DNA of 64,000 nucleotides from Neoroseomonas terrae (GTDB taxonomy: Bacteria > Pseudomonadota > Alphaproteobacteria > Acetobacterales > Acetobacteraceae), in contig NZ_JAAEDI010000021.1 of the NCBI RefSeq assembly GCF_018129025.1, positions 1 to 64,000 on the forward strand. The letters run 5' to 3'. Under the pieces are notes generated by a model. The model saw only the letters and a program-made list of their open reading frames with translations, was not told the origin of the DNA and did not search any database. The translations under genes were made by a program, and so were the position numbers. Shown piece after piece: positions 52,045 through 59,796 of this stretch; within the stretch, counting starts at the first letter, position 1; every line of letters starts with the position of its first letter.

Positions 52045-52641
52045 ATGAACGCGATGACCGGCATGAGCCTGATGGGCGAGGTGACGCTGGCCGCCGAGGT
52101 GGTCGCCCGCGAGGGTGCCGGCCTGACCCTGCTCGCCGCTGGCGAACGGCTTGATGCCCGCCGTGCCTTCTCCTGCCTCGTGGATCCGGAGCCTGGTGAT
52201 CGCGTGCTCGTTGCGCGGGACCACGATGCCGCGTTCGTGCTGGCCGTGCTGGAACGCCGCGGAGCGGCCCCGATGCGCGTCGCGTTGCCGGATGGCAGCG
52301 CGGTGACGGCGGGGGAGGGACGGCTCGACCTTTCGGCCGGAACGCTGGTCCTGCAGGCGCGCCAGGGAGAGGTGATGGTCGAGGATCTCGCCTTGCGCGG
52401 CGCGAAGGCCACAATGCGCGTCGGCACGGCAACCGCGATCGTCGAGGCGCTCGAGACCCTGGCCGAGCGGGTGATCGGCCGCTTTCGTCGCAGCTACCGC
52501 TTCGTCGAGGAGACGGAACAGTTGCGTGCCCGCGATATCGACCAGCGCGCCTCGGGGCACCTGCACCTGAAGGGCGATACGGCGACGATCCAGGCCGGCG
52601 CGGTGGTGAAGGTGGACGGCCACCAGATACATCTCGGCTGA
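52045..52641 (+). CDS. DUF3540 protein of T6SS cluster
   Basis: 198 aa from ATG 52045 with AGGAG 8-10 nt upstream. The beta-rich N-terminal half (FSCLVDPEPGDRVLVARDHD) and C-terminal end GHLHLKGDTATIQAGAVVKV, then DGHQIHLG, are typical of DUF3540, which is regularly found between DUF2169 and DUF4150 genes. Role unproven; perhaps a spike adaptor. Confidence 0.8.
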   Translation: MNAMTGMSLMGEVTLAAEVVAREGAGLTLLAAGERLDARRAFSCLVDPEPGDRVLVARDHDAAFVLAVLERRGAAPMRVALPDGSAVTAGEGRLDLSAGTLVLQARQGEVMVEDLALRGAKATMRVGTATAIVEALETLAERVIGRFRRSYRFVEETEQLRARDIDQRASGHLHLKGDTATIQAGAVVKVDGHQIHLG

Positions 52642-52653
52642 ACGGAGCGCGCC

Positions 52654-53049
52654 ATGTTCGCCAATTGTCAGCTCATGGGCATGGACCTGGCCTTCCCGGA
52701 TGTCTGCCTGACGCCCGCAGTGCCGGCGCCGGTCCCGATCCCCTATCCGAACATCGCCATGGGGCCGACCGCGATCCCCAGCCAGTTCAACACGCTCATC
52801 ATGGGTGCTCCGATGCACAACATGGCGACGGTGACGCCCCTGACGAATGGCGACAATGCGGGCGTCGCGACGGGCGTTGCCTCGGGCACCGTGATGGGGC
52901 CGTCGCGCCACCTGCTCGGCGCCTTTACCATGCTGGTGAGCGGCATGCCCGTCACGCGGCTGACGTCGATGTCGATGCAGAACAGCACGAACATGGTGGG
53001 CATGCGCATCGTGCCGAGCCAGGTGAAGGTGCTCGTCCTCTCGGCCTGA
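52654..53049 (+). CDS. DUF4150 PAAR-like spike tip protein
   Basis: 131 aa, no toxin extension. LAFPDVCLTPAVPAPVPIPY, PNIAMGPTA, MHNMATVTPLTNGDNAG and GMPVTRLTSMSMQNSTN are the DUF4150 pattern. PAAR-like proteins cap the VgrG trimer. It closes the vgrG-DUF2169-DUF3540-DUF4150 operon. Confidence 0.88.
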   Translation: MFANCQLMGMDLAFPDVCLTPAVPAPVPIPYPNIAMGPTAIPSQFNTLIMGAPMHNMATVTPLTNGDNAGVATGVASGTVMGPSRHLLGAFTMLVSGMPVTRLTSMSMQNSTNMVGMRIVPSQVKVLVLSA

Positions 53050-53139
53050 CGGGCGTGCCGGCATCGCTCGATGCCCGTCGTGCAGGCATGCAGGCCGGCA
53101 GCGTGCGGCGCAACTTCGCCGCGAGGCCCGGGGTTGTGC

Positions 53140-53159
53140 GACATAAAACGACATAAAAT
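53140..53159. repeat. Tandem 10-bp direct repeat in AT-rich spacer
   Basis: GACATAAAAC is followed immediately by GACATAAAAT. It opens a 250-base AT-rich stretch unlike the surrounding GC-rich DNA. Confidence 0.5.
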
Positions 53160-53170
53160 AGTGTAGAAGC

Positions 53171-53200
53171 GGGTGCTGTGGCTTCGCTCGCTCAGCACCC
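53171..53200. repeat. Inverted repeat, possible terminator of T6SS cluster
   Basis: GGGTGCTG (53171-53178) pairs perfectly with CAGCACCC (53193-53200) around a 14-nt loop, 120 bp after the DUF4150 stop. No T-run follows, so at best it is a weak or Rho-assisted terminator. Confidence 0.35.
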
Positions 53201-53337
53201 CCGACGAATCGGACCAGTTTCCACAGCAATCATCTTACCACGCATGGGGATGAATAGAGGGACCCTTGGCGATCCCGTCTGAACAAAGAAAACAACTAAC
53301 TACAATCGCGAAAAGGGCCATTTTCTACCCGATCTTA

Positions 53338-53367
53338 TTGACAAATAGCGATCAGACGATGTGAAAT
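53338..53367 (+). promoter_or_regulatory. Sigma-70-like promoter candidate
   Basis: A perfect TTGACA -35 box (53338-53343) is followed by an 18-bp spacer and TGAAAT (53362-53367, 4 of 6 matches to TATAAT). It points at the micro-gene cluster starting at 53580, leaving a leader of about 200 nt in which I see nothing else. Confidence 0.4.
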
Positions 53368-53579
53368 GCCTCTGCCGACATACGGCGCTCGTCGCCCGCG
53401 GAGATGGAACCGAATGCAGATCGCCCCACCTTCAGACAGATCCCGGTACCTCGGCTGCGGCCGGGTGCATGTGGGCTGTCGGCGCGGTCGAATGCATCTC
53501 ACCGGCTGACGCGCCGGACGCCCACACCTTCGTTTCCTGAGGCTGAACCGGCGCCGACCAGCACCGGAGGAAGATCGGC

Positions 53580-53780
53580 ATGATCCATTCGTGCACCATC
53601 ACGGAGAATGGACGCCTGCTGGGCGTCGCGACCACGGCGGACCATGGCTGGATGTTCACGGCCATCGACCCGCGGGTCGAGGACCTTCACGGCAGCCGTT
53701 TTCGCAGCACGGCCGAGGCGGAGCGCGTAGCGCTGCTCGTCCTCGACCGCGGCCGGGGCGCCGAGAGGGGGCGGCCATGA
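53580..53780 (+). CDS. Small hypothetical protein, first of three overlapping micro-genes
   Basis: 66 aa (MIHSCTITENGRLLGVATTA...). GGAGGAAG lies 7-12 nt upstream. Predicted beta-rich then helical (STAEAERVALLVLDRG). Its stop overlaps the next ATG by four bases. No family recognised. Confidence 0.6.
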   Translation: MIHSCTITENGRLLGVATTADHGWMFTAIDPRVEDLHGSRFRSTAEAERVALLVLDRGRGAERGRP

Positions 53781-53869
53781 TGGCGCTCGCCCTGCGAGCC
53801 ATCGGCGGCGGTGCGTTGCTCTTCGCCGTCCTCGCTGCCGCGGGTCTGCTGCGGATGCACGGATCATGA
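53777..53869 (+). CDS. Single-helix membrane micro-protein
   Basis: 30 aa (MMALALRAIGGGALLFAVLA...), essentially one transmembrane helix. It starts and ends in ATGA overlaps with its neighbours, which supports genuine translation of the trio. Confidence 0.5.
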   Translation: MMALALRAIGGGALLFAVLAAAGLLRMHGS

Positions 53870-54024
53870 CCAGCCTGCTTCTCGCGCCGGCTTTATCGCC
53901 CGATGCGATCGTCTGGCTGGCCGCCATGACCGCGGCGGTGGCCGGCACCGTGCTGCATGCCGCGTTCCCGCCGACCGATCCCGCGGTGAGCGAGGCACTA
54001 CTGCGCGCGGCCTTCCATCCATAG
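53866..54024 (+). CDS. Small hydrophobic hypothetical protein
   Basis: 52 aa (MTSLLLAPALSPDAIVWLAA...), with one probable membrane helix (about 12-32) and a C-terminal amphipathic end. Third of the overlapping set. No family recognised. Confidence 0.5.
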   Translation: MTSLLLAPALSPDAIVWLAAMTAAVAGTVLHAAFPPTDPAVSEALLRAAFHP

Positions 54025-54165
54025 ACGCCGTATCCGATTGCCCCCTACCGGCGGCCTGCTTCTGGATGGTCTCAGGTAGCGGCGGCTCCGAACTCCGCCT
54101 GCCGTCGGCGGAGCGGCCTGCCATCCGGCGGGCCGGATCTTGACGGTCGTGATGGACGTTTCCTC

Positions 54166-54229
54166 CCGAGAACCTGGGCCGGGATTCCCGATGGGGATCC
54201 CGGCCGCTTTTTCCCCGCCGGGTTCTCGG
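54166..54229 (+). terminator. Rho-independent terminator inside a nested inverted repeat
   Basis: Inner stem GGCCGGGAT (54177-54185) and ATCCCGGCC (54197-54205), then GCTTTTT at 54206-54212, reads as a terminator for the plus-strand micro-genes. An outer 9-bp repeat CCGAGAACC (54166-54174) and GGTTCTCGG (54221-54229) encloses it, so the region can also form a larger cruciform. On the minus strand it lies just past the end of the flavodoxin reductase gene. Confidence 0.65.
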
Positions 54230-54230
54230 T

Positions 54231-55721
54231 TCAATAGACGTCGCGCCGGTACCTGCCCTCCGCGGCCAGCGCTTCCATCCCATCCTCGCCCAACGCCTCG
54301 ACCAGCACGTCATGCACCGCCGGCGCCATGCCTTCGAGGCTTCCGCAGACGAGGATGACCGCGCCGGCATCGACCCAGCGACGCAATTCTTCGCCGGCGT
54401 CGCGCAACGCGTCCTGCACGTAACGTCGCGGCGCCTCGCGGGAGAAGGCGAGGTCGAGCCGCGCCAGGCCGCCATCGGCCAGCCAGCCCTCGATCTCCTC
54501 GCCGCAGAGGAAGTCGCGTGCGCGGCTGCGCTCGCCGAACAGCAGCCAGTTGCGGCAGCGTCCGGCGCGCAGCCGCGCATGCATGTGCGCGCGCAGGCCC
54601 GCGATGCCGGTGCCGTTGCCGATCAGGATCAGGGGCACGTCCTGCGGCGGTGCGCGGAAGGCTTGGTTCGGCCGGAGCCGCAGCGTGGCCTCGCCACCCA
54701 GCGGCATGTGCACGGTCAGCCAGCCGGACCCGATACCCAACGCGCCATCCGCATCGCGGACCTGCCGCACCACCAGTTCGACCCGCCCATCCTCGGGGAT
54801 CGAGGCGATGGAGTATTCGCGCCGCGGCAGGGGTGGCAGCCGGTCGAGCCATGCCTCCGGGCCGAGACCTGCCAACAGCAACGGATCCGCCGGCAATTGC
54901 CGCGTGGCGAGCGTCGCCGCGAGCGACGGGTCGGCGCCGGCCGTCGAAAGGAACGCCCCGACCGCCTCCGGCGCGTTGCGTGGCTCGAGCACGGCGATGT
55001 CGCCGGCCTGCCAACCGGTCTCGCCGGATACGCTTTCGAAGGCCAGCCGGAAGGCCGGGCCGCCGATGCCGTCCGGATTGAGCAGGCGGCGTTCCACCAG
55101 CCGCCAGGAGGAGAAGGTCTCCGGAACGGCCATACTGCCCGCCTCGGACAGCGCCCCGGCAAGGCCCTCGACTGCCGCCTGCCAGCGCTGCAGCGCGTCC
55201 ACCGCGCCGTTGTCGACCTCTATCCGGTCGAACAGCGGCCGCGCGCCCTGCGCCTGCAGCCATGTGTCCAGGCGCCGTCCGAAGTCGCAATACTGGGCAT
55301 AGCTGCTGTCCCCGAGCGCGAGCAGTCCGAAGTCCAGGCCCCGCAACCGCGCCTCGCTGCCCATCACCCGCCGCACGAAGCGCGCCGCGCTGTCAGGCGC
55401 GTCGCCCTCGCCGGTAGTGCTCACCAGGAATAGCGCACGACCCGCCAAAGCCAGCGCGGCGCCATCAAGCTGCGCGACGTCGCTGACCTGCACCGGCACC
55501 GACCCCGCCTGGAGCACCGCCGCCGTGCGCTGCGCCAGCTCCTCGGCGAATCCCGTCTGGCTGGAATAGGCGACCAGCATCGGCGGCACGCCCGGCGCGC
55601 CGGCGACCGGCACGGCATGACGGTGCCGCCGCGCCGCACGCCAGAAGATCAGGCCGCAGAAGACGGCATAGGCGGCCAGCACGGCCGAAGCGGCGAGGAG
55701 CCGCTCGCTTTCCGGCGACAT
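54231..55721 (-). CDS. Membrane-anchored flavodoxin reductase (CPR/CysJ-like)
   Basis: 496 aa. An N-terminal transmembrane helix (LLAASAVLAAYAVFCGLIFW), a flavodoxin domain (LVAYSSQTGFAEELAQRTA; LVSTTGEGDAPDSA; LLALGDSSYAQYCDFGRRLD), an FAD domain with RREYSIAS and an NADPH domain (LIGNGTGIAGLRAHM; VCGSLEGMA), ending in the C-terminal Tyr typical of this fold. So electrons go NADPH-FAD-FMN at the membrane. Its neighbours suggest it reduces iron or a siderophore complex. Distal gene of the PepSY operon. Confidence 0.85.
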   Translation of the reverse strand: MSPESERLLAASAVLAAYAVFCGLIFWRAARRHRHAVPVAGAPGVPPMLVAYSSQTGFAEELAQRTAAVLQAGSVPVQVSDVAQLDGAALALAGRALFLVSTTGEGDAPDSAARFVRRVMGSEARLRGLDFGLLALGDSSYAQYCDFGRRLDTWLQAQGARPLFDRIEVDNGAVDALQRWQAAVEGLAGALSEAGSMAVPETFSSWRLVERRLLNPDGIGGPAFRLAFESVSGETGWQAGDIAVLEPRNAPEAVGAFLSTAGADPSLAATLATRQLPADPLLLAGLGPEAWLDRLPPLPRREYSIASIPEDGRVELVVRQVRDADGALGIGSGWLTVHMPLGGEATLRLRPNQAFRAPPQDVPLILIGNGTGIAGLRAHMHARLRAGRCRNWLLFGERSRARDFLCGEEIEGWLADGGLARLDLAFSREAPRRYVQDALRDAGEELRRWVDAGAVILVCGSLEGMAPAVHDVLVEALGEDGMEALAAEGRYRRDVY

Positions 55722-55736
55722 CGTCGGTGTCCGTGG

Positions 55737-56726
55737 TCAGTCGAGCATCGCGGCAAGCGCGGGCGACAGGTGTTCGATGAAACGCCCCGCGGCATCCCGG
55801 GCGACGATCAGGGCGGCGATGCCATGCCGCGCGGCATGATCGAGGCCCGCCGGCAGGCCGAGCACGGCGAGCGCCGTCGCCAACGCGTCGGCCTGCATGC
55901 AGCGCCGATGCAGCACAGTCACGGCGGCGATGTCCGGCGGCGTCGGCCGTCCGCTGCGCGGGTGGATCGTATGGCCGTAGATCGTGCCGCCATGTTCGAA
56001 GCGGCGGCGATAGTCGCCCGAGGTCGCGACGCCGAGATCGTGCAACGCCACCACATAGCCGGGTGATCCCTGCTGCCCCGGCCGCTCCAGCGCCACCCAC
56101 CAGGGCGAGCCGTCCGGCTTCACGCCGCGACCGCCCAGCTCGCCGCCGATCTCCACAAGGTAGGAGGCCACGCCGACCGCCTCGAGCCCCTCGGCGACCA
56201 GATCCACCGCATAACCCTTCGCGATCCCGCTGAGATCGAGCGCGACCCTGCCGGGCTGAACCAGCCGCCCGGCAGCGTCGAAGCGGAGCCGCTGCCAGCC
56301 GACGCGGCCGAGCGCGGCGGCGATCTCGTCATCGGGCGGCGGGCCGTCATGGACCGTCGGCACGGCGCCGAAACCCCAGAGGTCCACCAGCGGCCCCATC
56401 GTCGGATCGAAGGCGCCGCCGGTCGCCGCCGCCGTCGCCAGCGCGCAACCGATGACGCTGCGGAAGCCTGCCGGCAGCATCTGGGCGCCTCCGGCCGGCA
56501 GCCGGTTGAAGCGGCAAAGATCAGAGCCGGCGCGCCAACTGCTCATCTCGGCGTTGACGCGTTCGAGCCGCCGCTCAATCGCAGGGCGCAGGCTGGCGAC
56601 ATCGTCGTCCATGACGCAACGCACCGACCAGGTCGTGCCCATCGTCTCGCCGTGCAGTGCCTGCACCGGCAGGTCGCGCGGCGGAGCCGGCGGGGCGAAG
56701 GCCGTCGGGATCAGAAGCTGATGCAC
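55737..56726 (-). CDS. apbE: FAD:protein FMN transferase ApbE
   Basis: 329 aa. Motifs TMGTTWSVRC, DLSGIAKGYAVDLVAEGL, VEIGGELGGRG and ADALATALAVLG are diagnostic. ApbE attaches FMN covalently to a Thr or Ser of exported flavoproteins. No clear D-x-S/T-G-A-T target is encoded in the visible neighbours except perhaps TGAT near residue 98 of the DUF2271 protein. Lies 15 bp upstream of the reductase gene. Confidence 0.9.
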   Translation of the reverse strand: MHQLLIPTAFAPPAPPRDLPVQALHGETMGTTWSVRCVMDDDVASLRPAIERRLERVNAEMSSWRAGSDLCRFNRLPAGGAQMLPAGFRSVIGCALATAAATGGAFDPTMGPLVDLWGFGAVPTVHDGPPPDDEIAAALGRVGWQRLRFDAAGRLVQPGRVALDLSGIAKGYAVDLVAEGLEAVGVASYLVEIGGELGGRGVKPDGSPWWVALERPGQQGSPGYVVALHDLGVATSGDYRRRFEHGGTIYGHTIHPRSGRPTPPDIAAVTVLHRRCMQADALATALAVLGLPAGLDHAARHGIAALIVARDAAGRFIEHLSPALAAMLD

Positions 56727-56768
56727 GATGACCGTGTCAGCATCCGGACGGCCACGCCCCGCCGTGCA

Positions 56769-57575
56769 TCACGGCAGCACCTCGAGCGTCGCGACGTAGC
56801 TGGCGTTGCGCTGCACGTTCGGGATGCCCGAGTTGCTGTCGCGCACCGAGGCGTTCACCCAGAACATGCCCGGCCCCGGCCAGGTGATGGCGAAGCTGCC
56901 GTCTTCGGCGGTGCGGATCTTCATCTCGCCGAGCTGATCGCGATAGCGGTTGCCGCCGGGGATGACGGTGACCTCGAGGTTCCCGGCCGGCTTGCCGTCC
57001 AGCATCATGCGGAAGCGCGCCGGTTCGCCCGCCACCAGGTCGTTGGGGTGGGTGATCGGCACCATCTCCAGCCCCTCGTTCAGCGGCTGCAACGCACGGT
57101 CGGTCGGCGCGCCTCGGGTGACGAAGAACTCGACGCGACGCTGGCCGTAGGTGACGCGCAGCCCCTCGGCATTCGCCGGCACCTCACGCGCGAAGGCTTC
57201 GCGCGTGCCGCGCCAGCGCCGCGGCTGGCCGTTCTCGCGCCAGGAGGCATTCAGTCCCTCGCCGGCGACCGCGATGCGATAGGTGCCGGGCTGCGTCAGA
57301 CGCACGTCGAAGGTGCTGCGATAACGGCCGCGGGCCTGGTTCGCCGCCTCGCCGGCCGAACCGTCCGGCGTGACGACCGTCAGGCCTTCGAGCGGCATCG
57401 GGAAATGCTCGAAGTAGAACAGGTCGTTCGAGATCGCGGCATCGACCGTGATCCACGGGTCCTCGCCCGAGAGCACGGTGGCCGAGGGCATCATCCAGGC
57501 GCGGTGGGCAACCGCCGTGACGGGCACGGCCAGCATGGTCGCGAGCGCGACGCGCTGCAGAAGGCGGAGGTTCAT
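56769..57575 (-). CDS. DUF4198 periplasmic protein, copy 1
   Basis: 268 aa from ATG 57575; the Met five codons earlier contains the ribosome site AAGGAG. A Sec signal (MNLRLLQRVALATMLAVPVTAVA) precedes beta domains starting HRAWMMPSATVLSG, typical of DUF4198, a family tied to cobalt/nickel/iron transport loci. Nearly a duplicate of the adjacent gene, with the same length. Confidence 0.82.
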   Translation of the reverse strand: MNLRLLQRVALATMLAVPVTAVAHRAWMMPSATVLSGEDPWITVDAAISNDLFYFEHFPMPLEGLTVVTPDGSAGEAANQARGRYRSTFDVRLTQPGTYRIAVAGEGLNASWRENGQPRRWRGTREAFAREVPANAEGLRVTYGQRRVEFFVTRGAPTDRALQPLNEGLEMVPITHPNDLVAGEPARFRMMLDGKPAGNLEVTVIPGGNRYRDQLGEMKIRTAEDGSFAITWPGPGMFWVNASVRDSNSGIPNVQRNASYVATLEVLP

Positions 57576-57617
57576 GCGGATCTCCTTCATGTCACGGCGT
57601 TGATGGGGCGGATGGGG

Positions 57618-58424
57618 TCACGGGAGCACTTCGAGCGTCGCGACATAGCTTGCGCTGCGTTGGACGTTCGGGATGCCGGAGTTGGCGTCGCGGACCGAGG
57701 CGCTGAGCCAGAACATGCCCGGCCCCGGCCAGTTCACGGCGAAGGTGCCGTCCTCGGCGGTACGGATCTTCATCTCGCCGCGCTGGTCGCGATAGCGGTT
57801 GCCACCGGGAATGACGGTGACGTCGAGGTTCGCCGCGGGGCGGCCGTCCAGCACCATGCGGAAGCGCGCGGGCTCGCCCGCCACCAGGTCGTTGGGGTGG
57901 GTGATCGGCACCATCTCCAGCCCCTCGTTCTGCGGCTGCAGGGCACGGTCGGTCGGCGCGCCGCGGGTGACGAAGAACTCGACGCGCGGCTGGGTGTAGA
58001 AGACGCGCAGCCCTTCGGCATTGGCCGGCACATCGCGCGCGAAGGCCTCGCGCGTGCCGCGGAAGCGGCGCGGCTGGCCATCCTGCGTCCAGCGGGCGGT
58101 GAGCCCGTCGCCGGTGACGCCGATGCGGTAGGTGCCAGGCTGCGTCAGCCGCACGTCGAAGGTGCTGCGATAGCGCCCGCGCGCCTGGTTCGCCGCCTCG
58201 CCCGCCGTCCCGTCCGGCATCGTCACCGTCAGGCCGTCGAGCGCCATGGCGTTGTGGTCGAAGTAGAACAGCTCGTTCGACCGCGCGGCATCGACCGTGA
58301 CCCACGGGTCCTCACCCGACAGCACGGTGGCCGAGGGCAACAGCCACGACCGATGGGCATGCGCCGCCACCGGCGCGACCAGCATGGCCGCGAGGGCGAC
58401 GCGCTGGAGAAGTCGGAGCTTCAT
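57618..58424 (-). CDS. DUF4198 periplasmic protein, copy 2
   Basis: 268 aa from ATG 58424 with GGGAGGGGG upstream. Signal peptide MKLRLLQRVALAAMLVAPVA; mature start HRSWLLPSATVLSGEDPWVT. Long stretches are identical to copy 1 (for example GRYRSTFDVRLTQPGTYRI, FFVTRGAPTDRALQP), so a recent tandem duplication. Substitutions cluster in the segments after the signal and around RVFYTQPRVE/RVTYGQRRVE. Confidence 0.82.
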   Translation of the reverse strand: MKLRLLQRVALAAMLVAPVAAHAHRSWLLPSATVLSGEDPWVTVDAARSNELFYFDHNAMALDGLTVTMPDGTAGEAANQARGRYRSTFDVRLTQPGTYRIGVTGDGLTARWTQDGQPRRFRGTREAFARDVPANAEGLRVFYTQPRVEFFVTRGAPTDRALQPQNEGLEMVPITHPNDLVAGEPARFRMVLDGRPAANLDVTVIPGGNRYRDQRGEMKIRTAEDGTFAVNWPGPGMFWLSASVRDANSGIPNVQRSASYVATLEVLP

Positions 58425-58441
58425 GACGATCCCCCTCCCGA

Positions 58442-58963
58442 TCAGGGCGTGACTTGCACGGTGAAGGCGCCGAGCTCGTGGCTGCCCTGGGCGGAGCCGT
58501 TCTGCGGCGCGCTCGGCGGCCATTGGAACGGCACGCGCAGCAATTCGCGGCCCCCCACTTCGCGCGCGGCCTCGACGACGAGGTTGTATTGGCCCGGTTC
58601 CAGCGACGACAGCGGGCCGCGGGCGTCGAAGCGCACCGTATGGCGGCCGGGTGCACGCGTCGCGCCGGTGACGCCGTCGATCGGCATCTGCAAGGTGCGA
58701 CCGGTGCGGCGCCACCACTGGCGCATGTCCTTCAGCCACTTCTCGCCTTCGCGGTTGCGCATGCCGACGTCGTACCAGACGGACAGGTTAGCCGCGGCCG
58801 ACTGGTCGGGGCGCTCGACCCAGATGGCGACGTAGGGGCGATGATACTCCGCGACCGAAAGCTGCGGGATCTCGACCGTCACCGTGATCTCGGGGGCAGC
58901 CCAGGCCGCCGACAGCGGGGCCGCCGCGAAACCGAGCAGGGCCAGGGGGGAGGCGATGCGCAT
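58442..58963 (-). CDS. DUF2271 periplasmic protein
   Basis: 173 aa with a Sec signal ending AWA. The DUF2271 pattern includes VEIPQLSVAEYHRPYVAIWV, LSVWYDVG, GEKWLKDMRQWWRR, IDGVTGATRAPG and LEPGQYNLVVEAAREVGG. This family accompanies PepSY, DUF4198, flavodoxin-reductase and ApbE genes in iron loci. TGAT might be an FMN attachment site for the co-encoded ApbE. Confidence 0.82.
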   Translation of the reverse strand: MRIASPLALLGFAAAPLSAAWAAPEITVTVEIPQLSVAEYHRPYVAIWVERPDQSAAANLSVWYDVGMRNREGEKWLKDMRQWWRRTGRTLQMPIDGVTGATRAPGRHTVRFDARGPLSSLEPGQYNLVVEAAREVGGRELLRVPFQWPPSAPQNGSAQGSHELGAFTVQVTP

Positions 58964-58975
58964 GAAGGTCCTCGG

Positions 58976-59668
58976 TCAGTGGATGAACAGGATGGCGAGC
59001 AGCAGCGGCGCCACCAGGCCGAGGCCCACCAGTGGCCAGGTGGCCGGCCGCGTGCGGGCATGCAGTTGCAGCAGCACGAGCCCGGTGATGCAGAAGACGA
59101 GGCAGGCGACGGCGAAGACGTCGATGAACCAGCTCCAGGCCTCGCCGGTGTTGCGGCCCTTGTGCAGGTCGTTGAGGTAGGAGACCCAGCCGCGCGTCGT
59201 CACCTCATGGGTGGCGAGGCCGCCGTCGCGCTCGATGGTCAGCCAGGCATCGCCGCCGGGCCGCGGAAGCGGCAGGTAGATCTCGTCGGGCGACCACTCG
59301 GCGGCGCGCTCCCCGGCCGTGACGCCGAATGCGGTGCCGATCCAGATGCGAAGCGCGGGGGGGAGGGGACGCTTCTCTTCGGCGGTGATCTCCGGCAGGT
59401 CGGCAAGCAGCGCCGGCGGTACCGTCGCGGTGCGGGTGGTGACCCGGGGCGAGCCCTCGATGTCGGCCGCGTGGTTCAGCGTGATGCCGGTCGCGGCGAA
59501 CAGGATCATGCCGATCAGGCTGACGGCGGCGCTGATCCAGTGCCAGCGATGCAGGTGCTTCAGCCAGAAGCCGCGGCTGCTGCTGGCCCCGGCGAGCCGG
59601 CGCGGGGGAGGGGCCTGTTCCGCGGCCTGCGGCGCCGATCCATCCGGCGTGAAGGCAAGCCGCGTCAC
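58976..59668 (-). CDS. PepSY-associated membrane protein
   Basis: 230 aa from GTG 59668; an ATG-like start at 59749 would add an Arg/Pro-rich tail. Helix 1 (WHWISAAVSLIGMILFAATG) with LKHLHRW before it and ITLNH after, a periplasmic PepSY-like domain, then two helices at the end (FIDVFAVACLVFCITGLVLL; PLVGLGLVAPLLLAILF). The His residues flanking helices could hold haem. First gene of the reductive operon; the shared 14-bp motif lies 115 bp upstream. Confidence 0.8.
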   Translation of the reverse strand: MTRLAFTPDGSAPQAAEQAPPPRRLAGASSSRGFWLKHLHRWHWISAAVSLIGMILFAATGITLNHAADIEGSPRVTTRTATVPPALLADLPEITAEEKRPLPPALRIWIGTAFGVTAGERAAEWSPDEIYLPLPRPGGDAWLTIERDGGLATHEVTTRGWVSYLNDLHKGRNTGEAWSWFIDVFAVACLVFCITGLVLLQLHARTRPATWPLVGLGLVAPLLLAILFIH

Positions 59669-59782
59669 GGCTGTCCGGCCCGCGCGCAACGGCGACCTGC
59701 CCGCGTCACGCGGGCGCCGGGAAGGGTTCGCAGGGACACGGGCCGCCACATTCCATTGCCGAGGAGATGGACGCTCTTACGC

Positions 59783-59796
59783 GCAATTGCGAGTCA
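59783..59796 (-). promoter_or_regulatory. Candidate iron-responsive operator upstream of PepSY operon
   Basis: On the minus strand this reads TGACTCGCAATTGC, identical to 61019-61032 upstream of the TonB receptor and in the same orientation relative to its gene. With flanks it forms the imperfect dyad GCAACTGACTCGCAATTGC (12 of 18 paired positions), the size and style of a Fur box. It overlaps the stop codon of the oxidase gene. Confidence 0.5.

Noticed and set aside
45730..53049. Complete type VI secretion system
   Set aside because: Only spike and cargo genes are present; no tssB, tssC, tssK, tssM, clpV or similar within the window.
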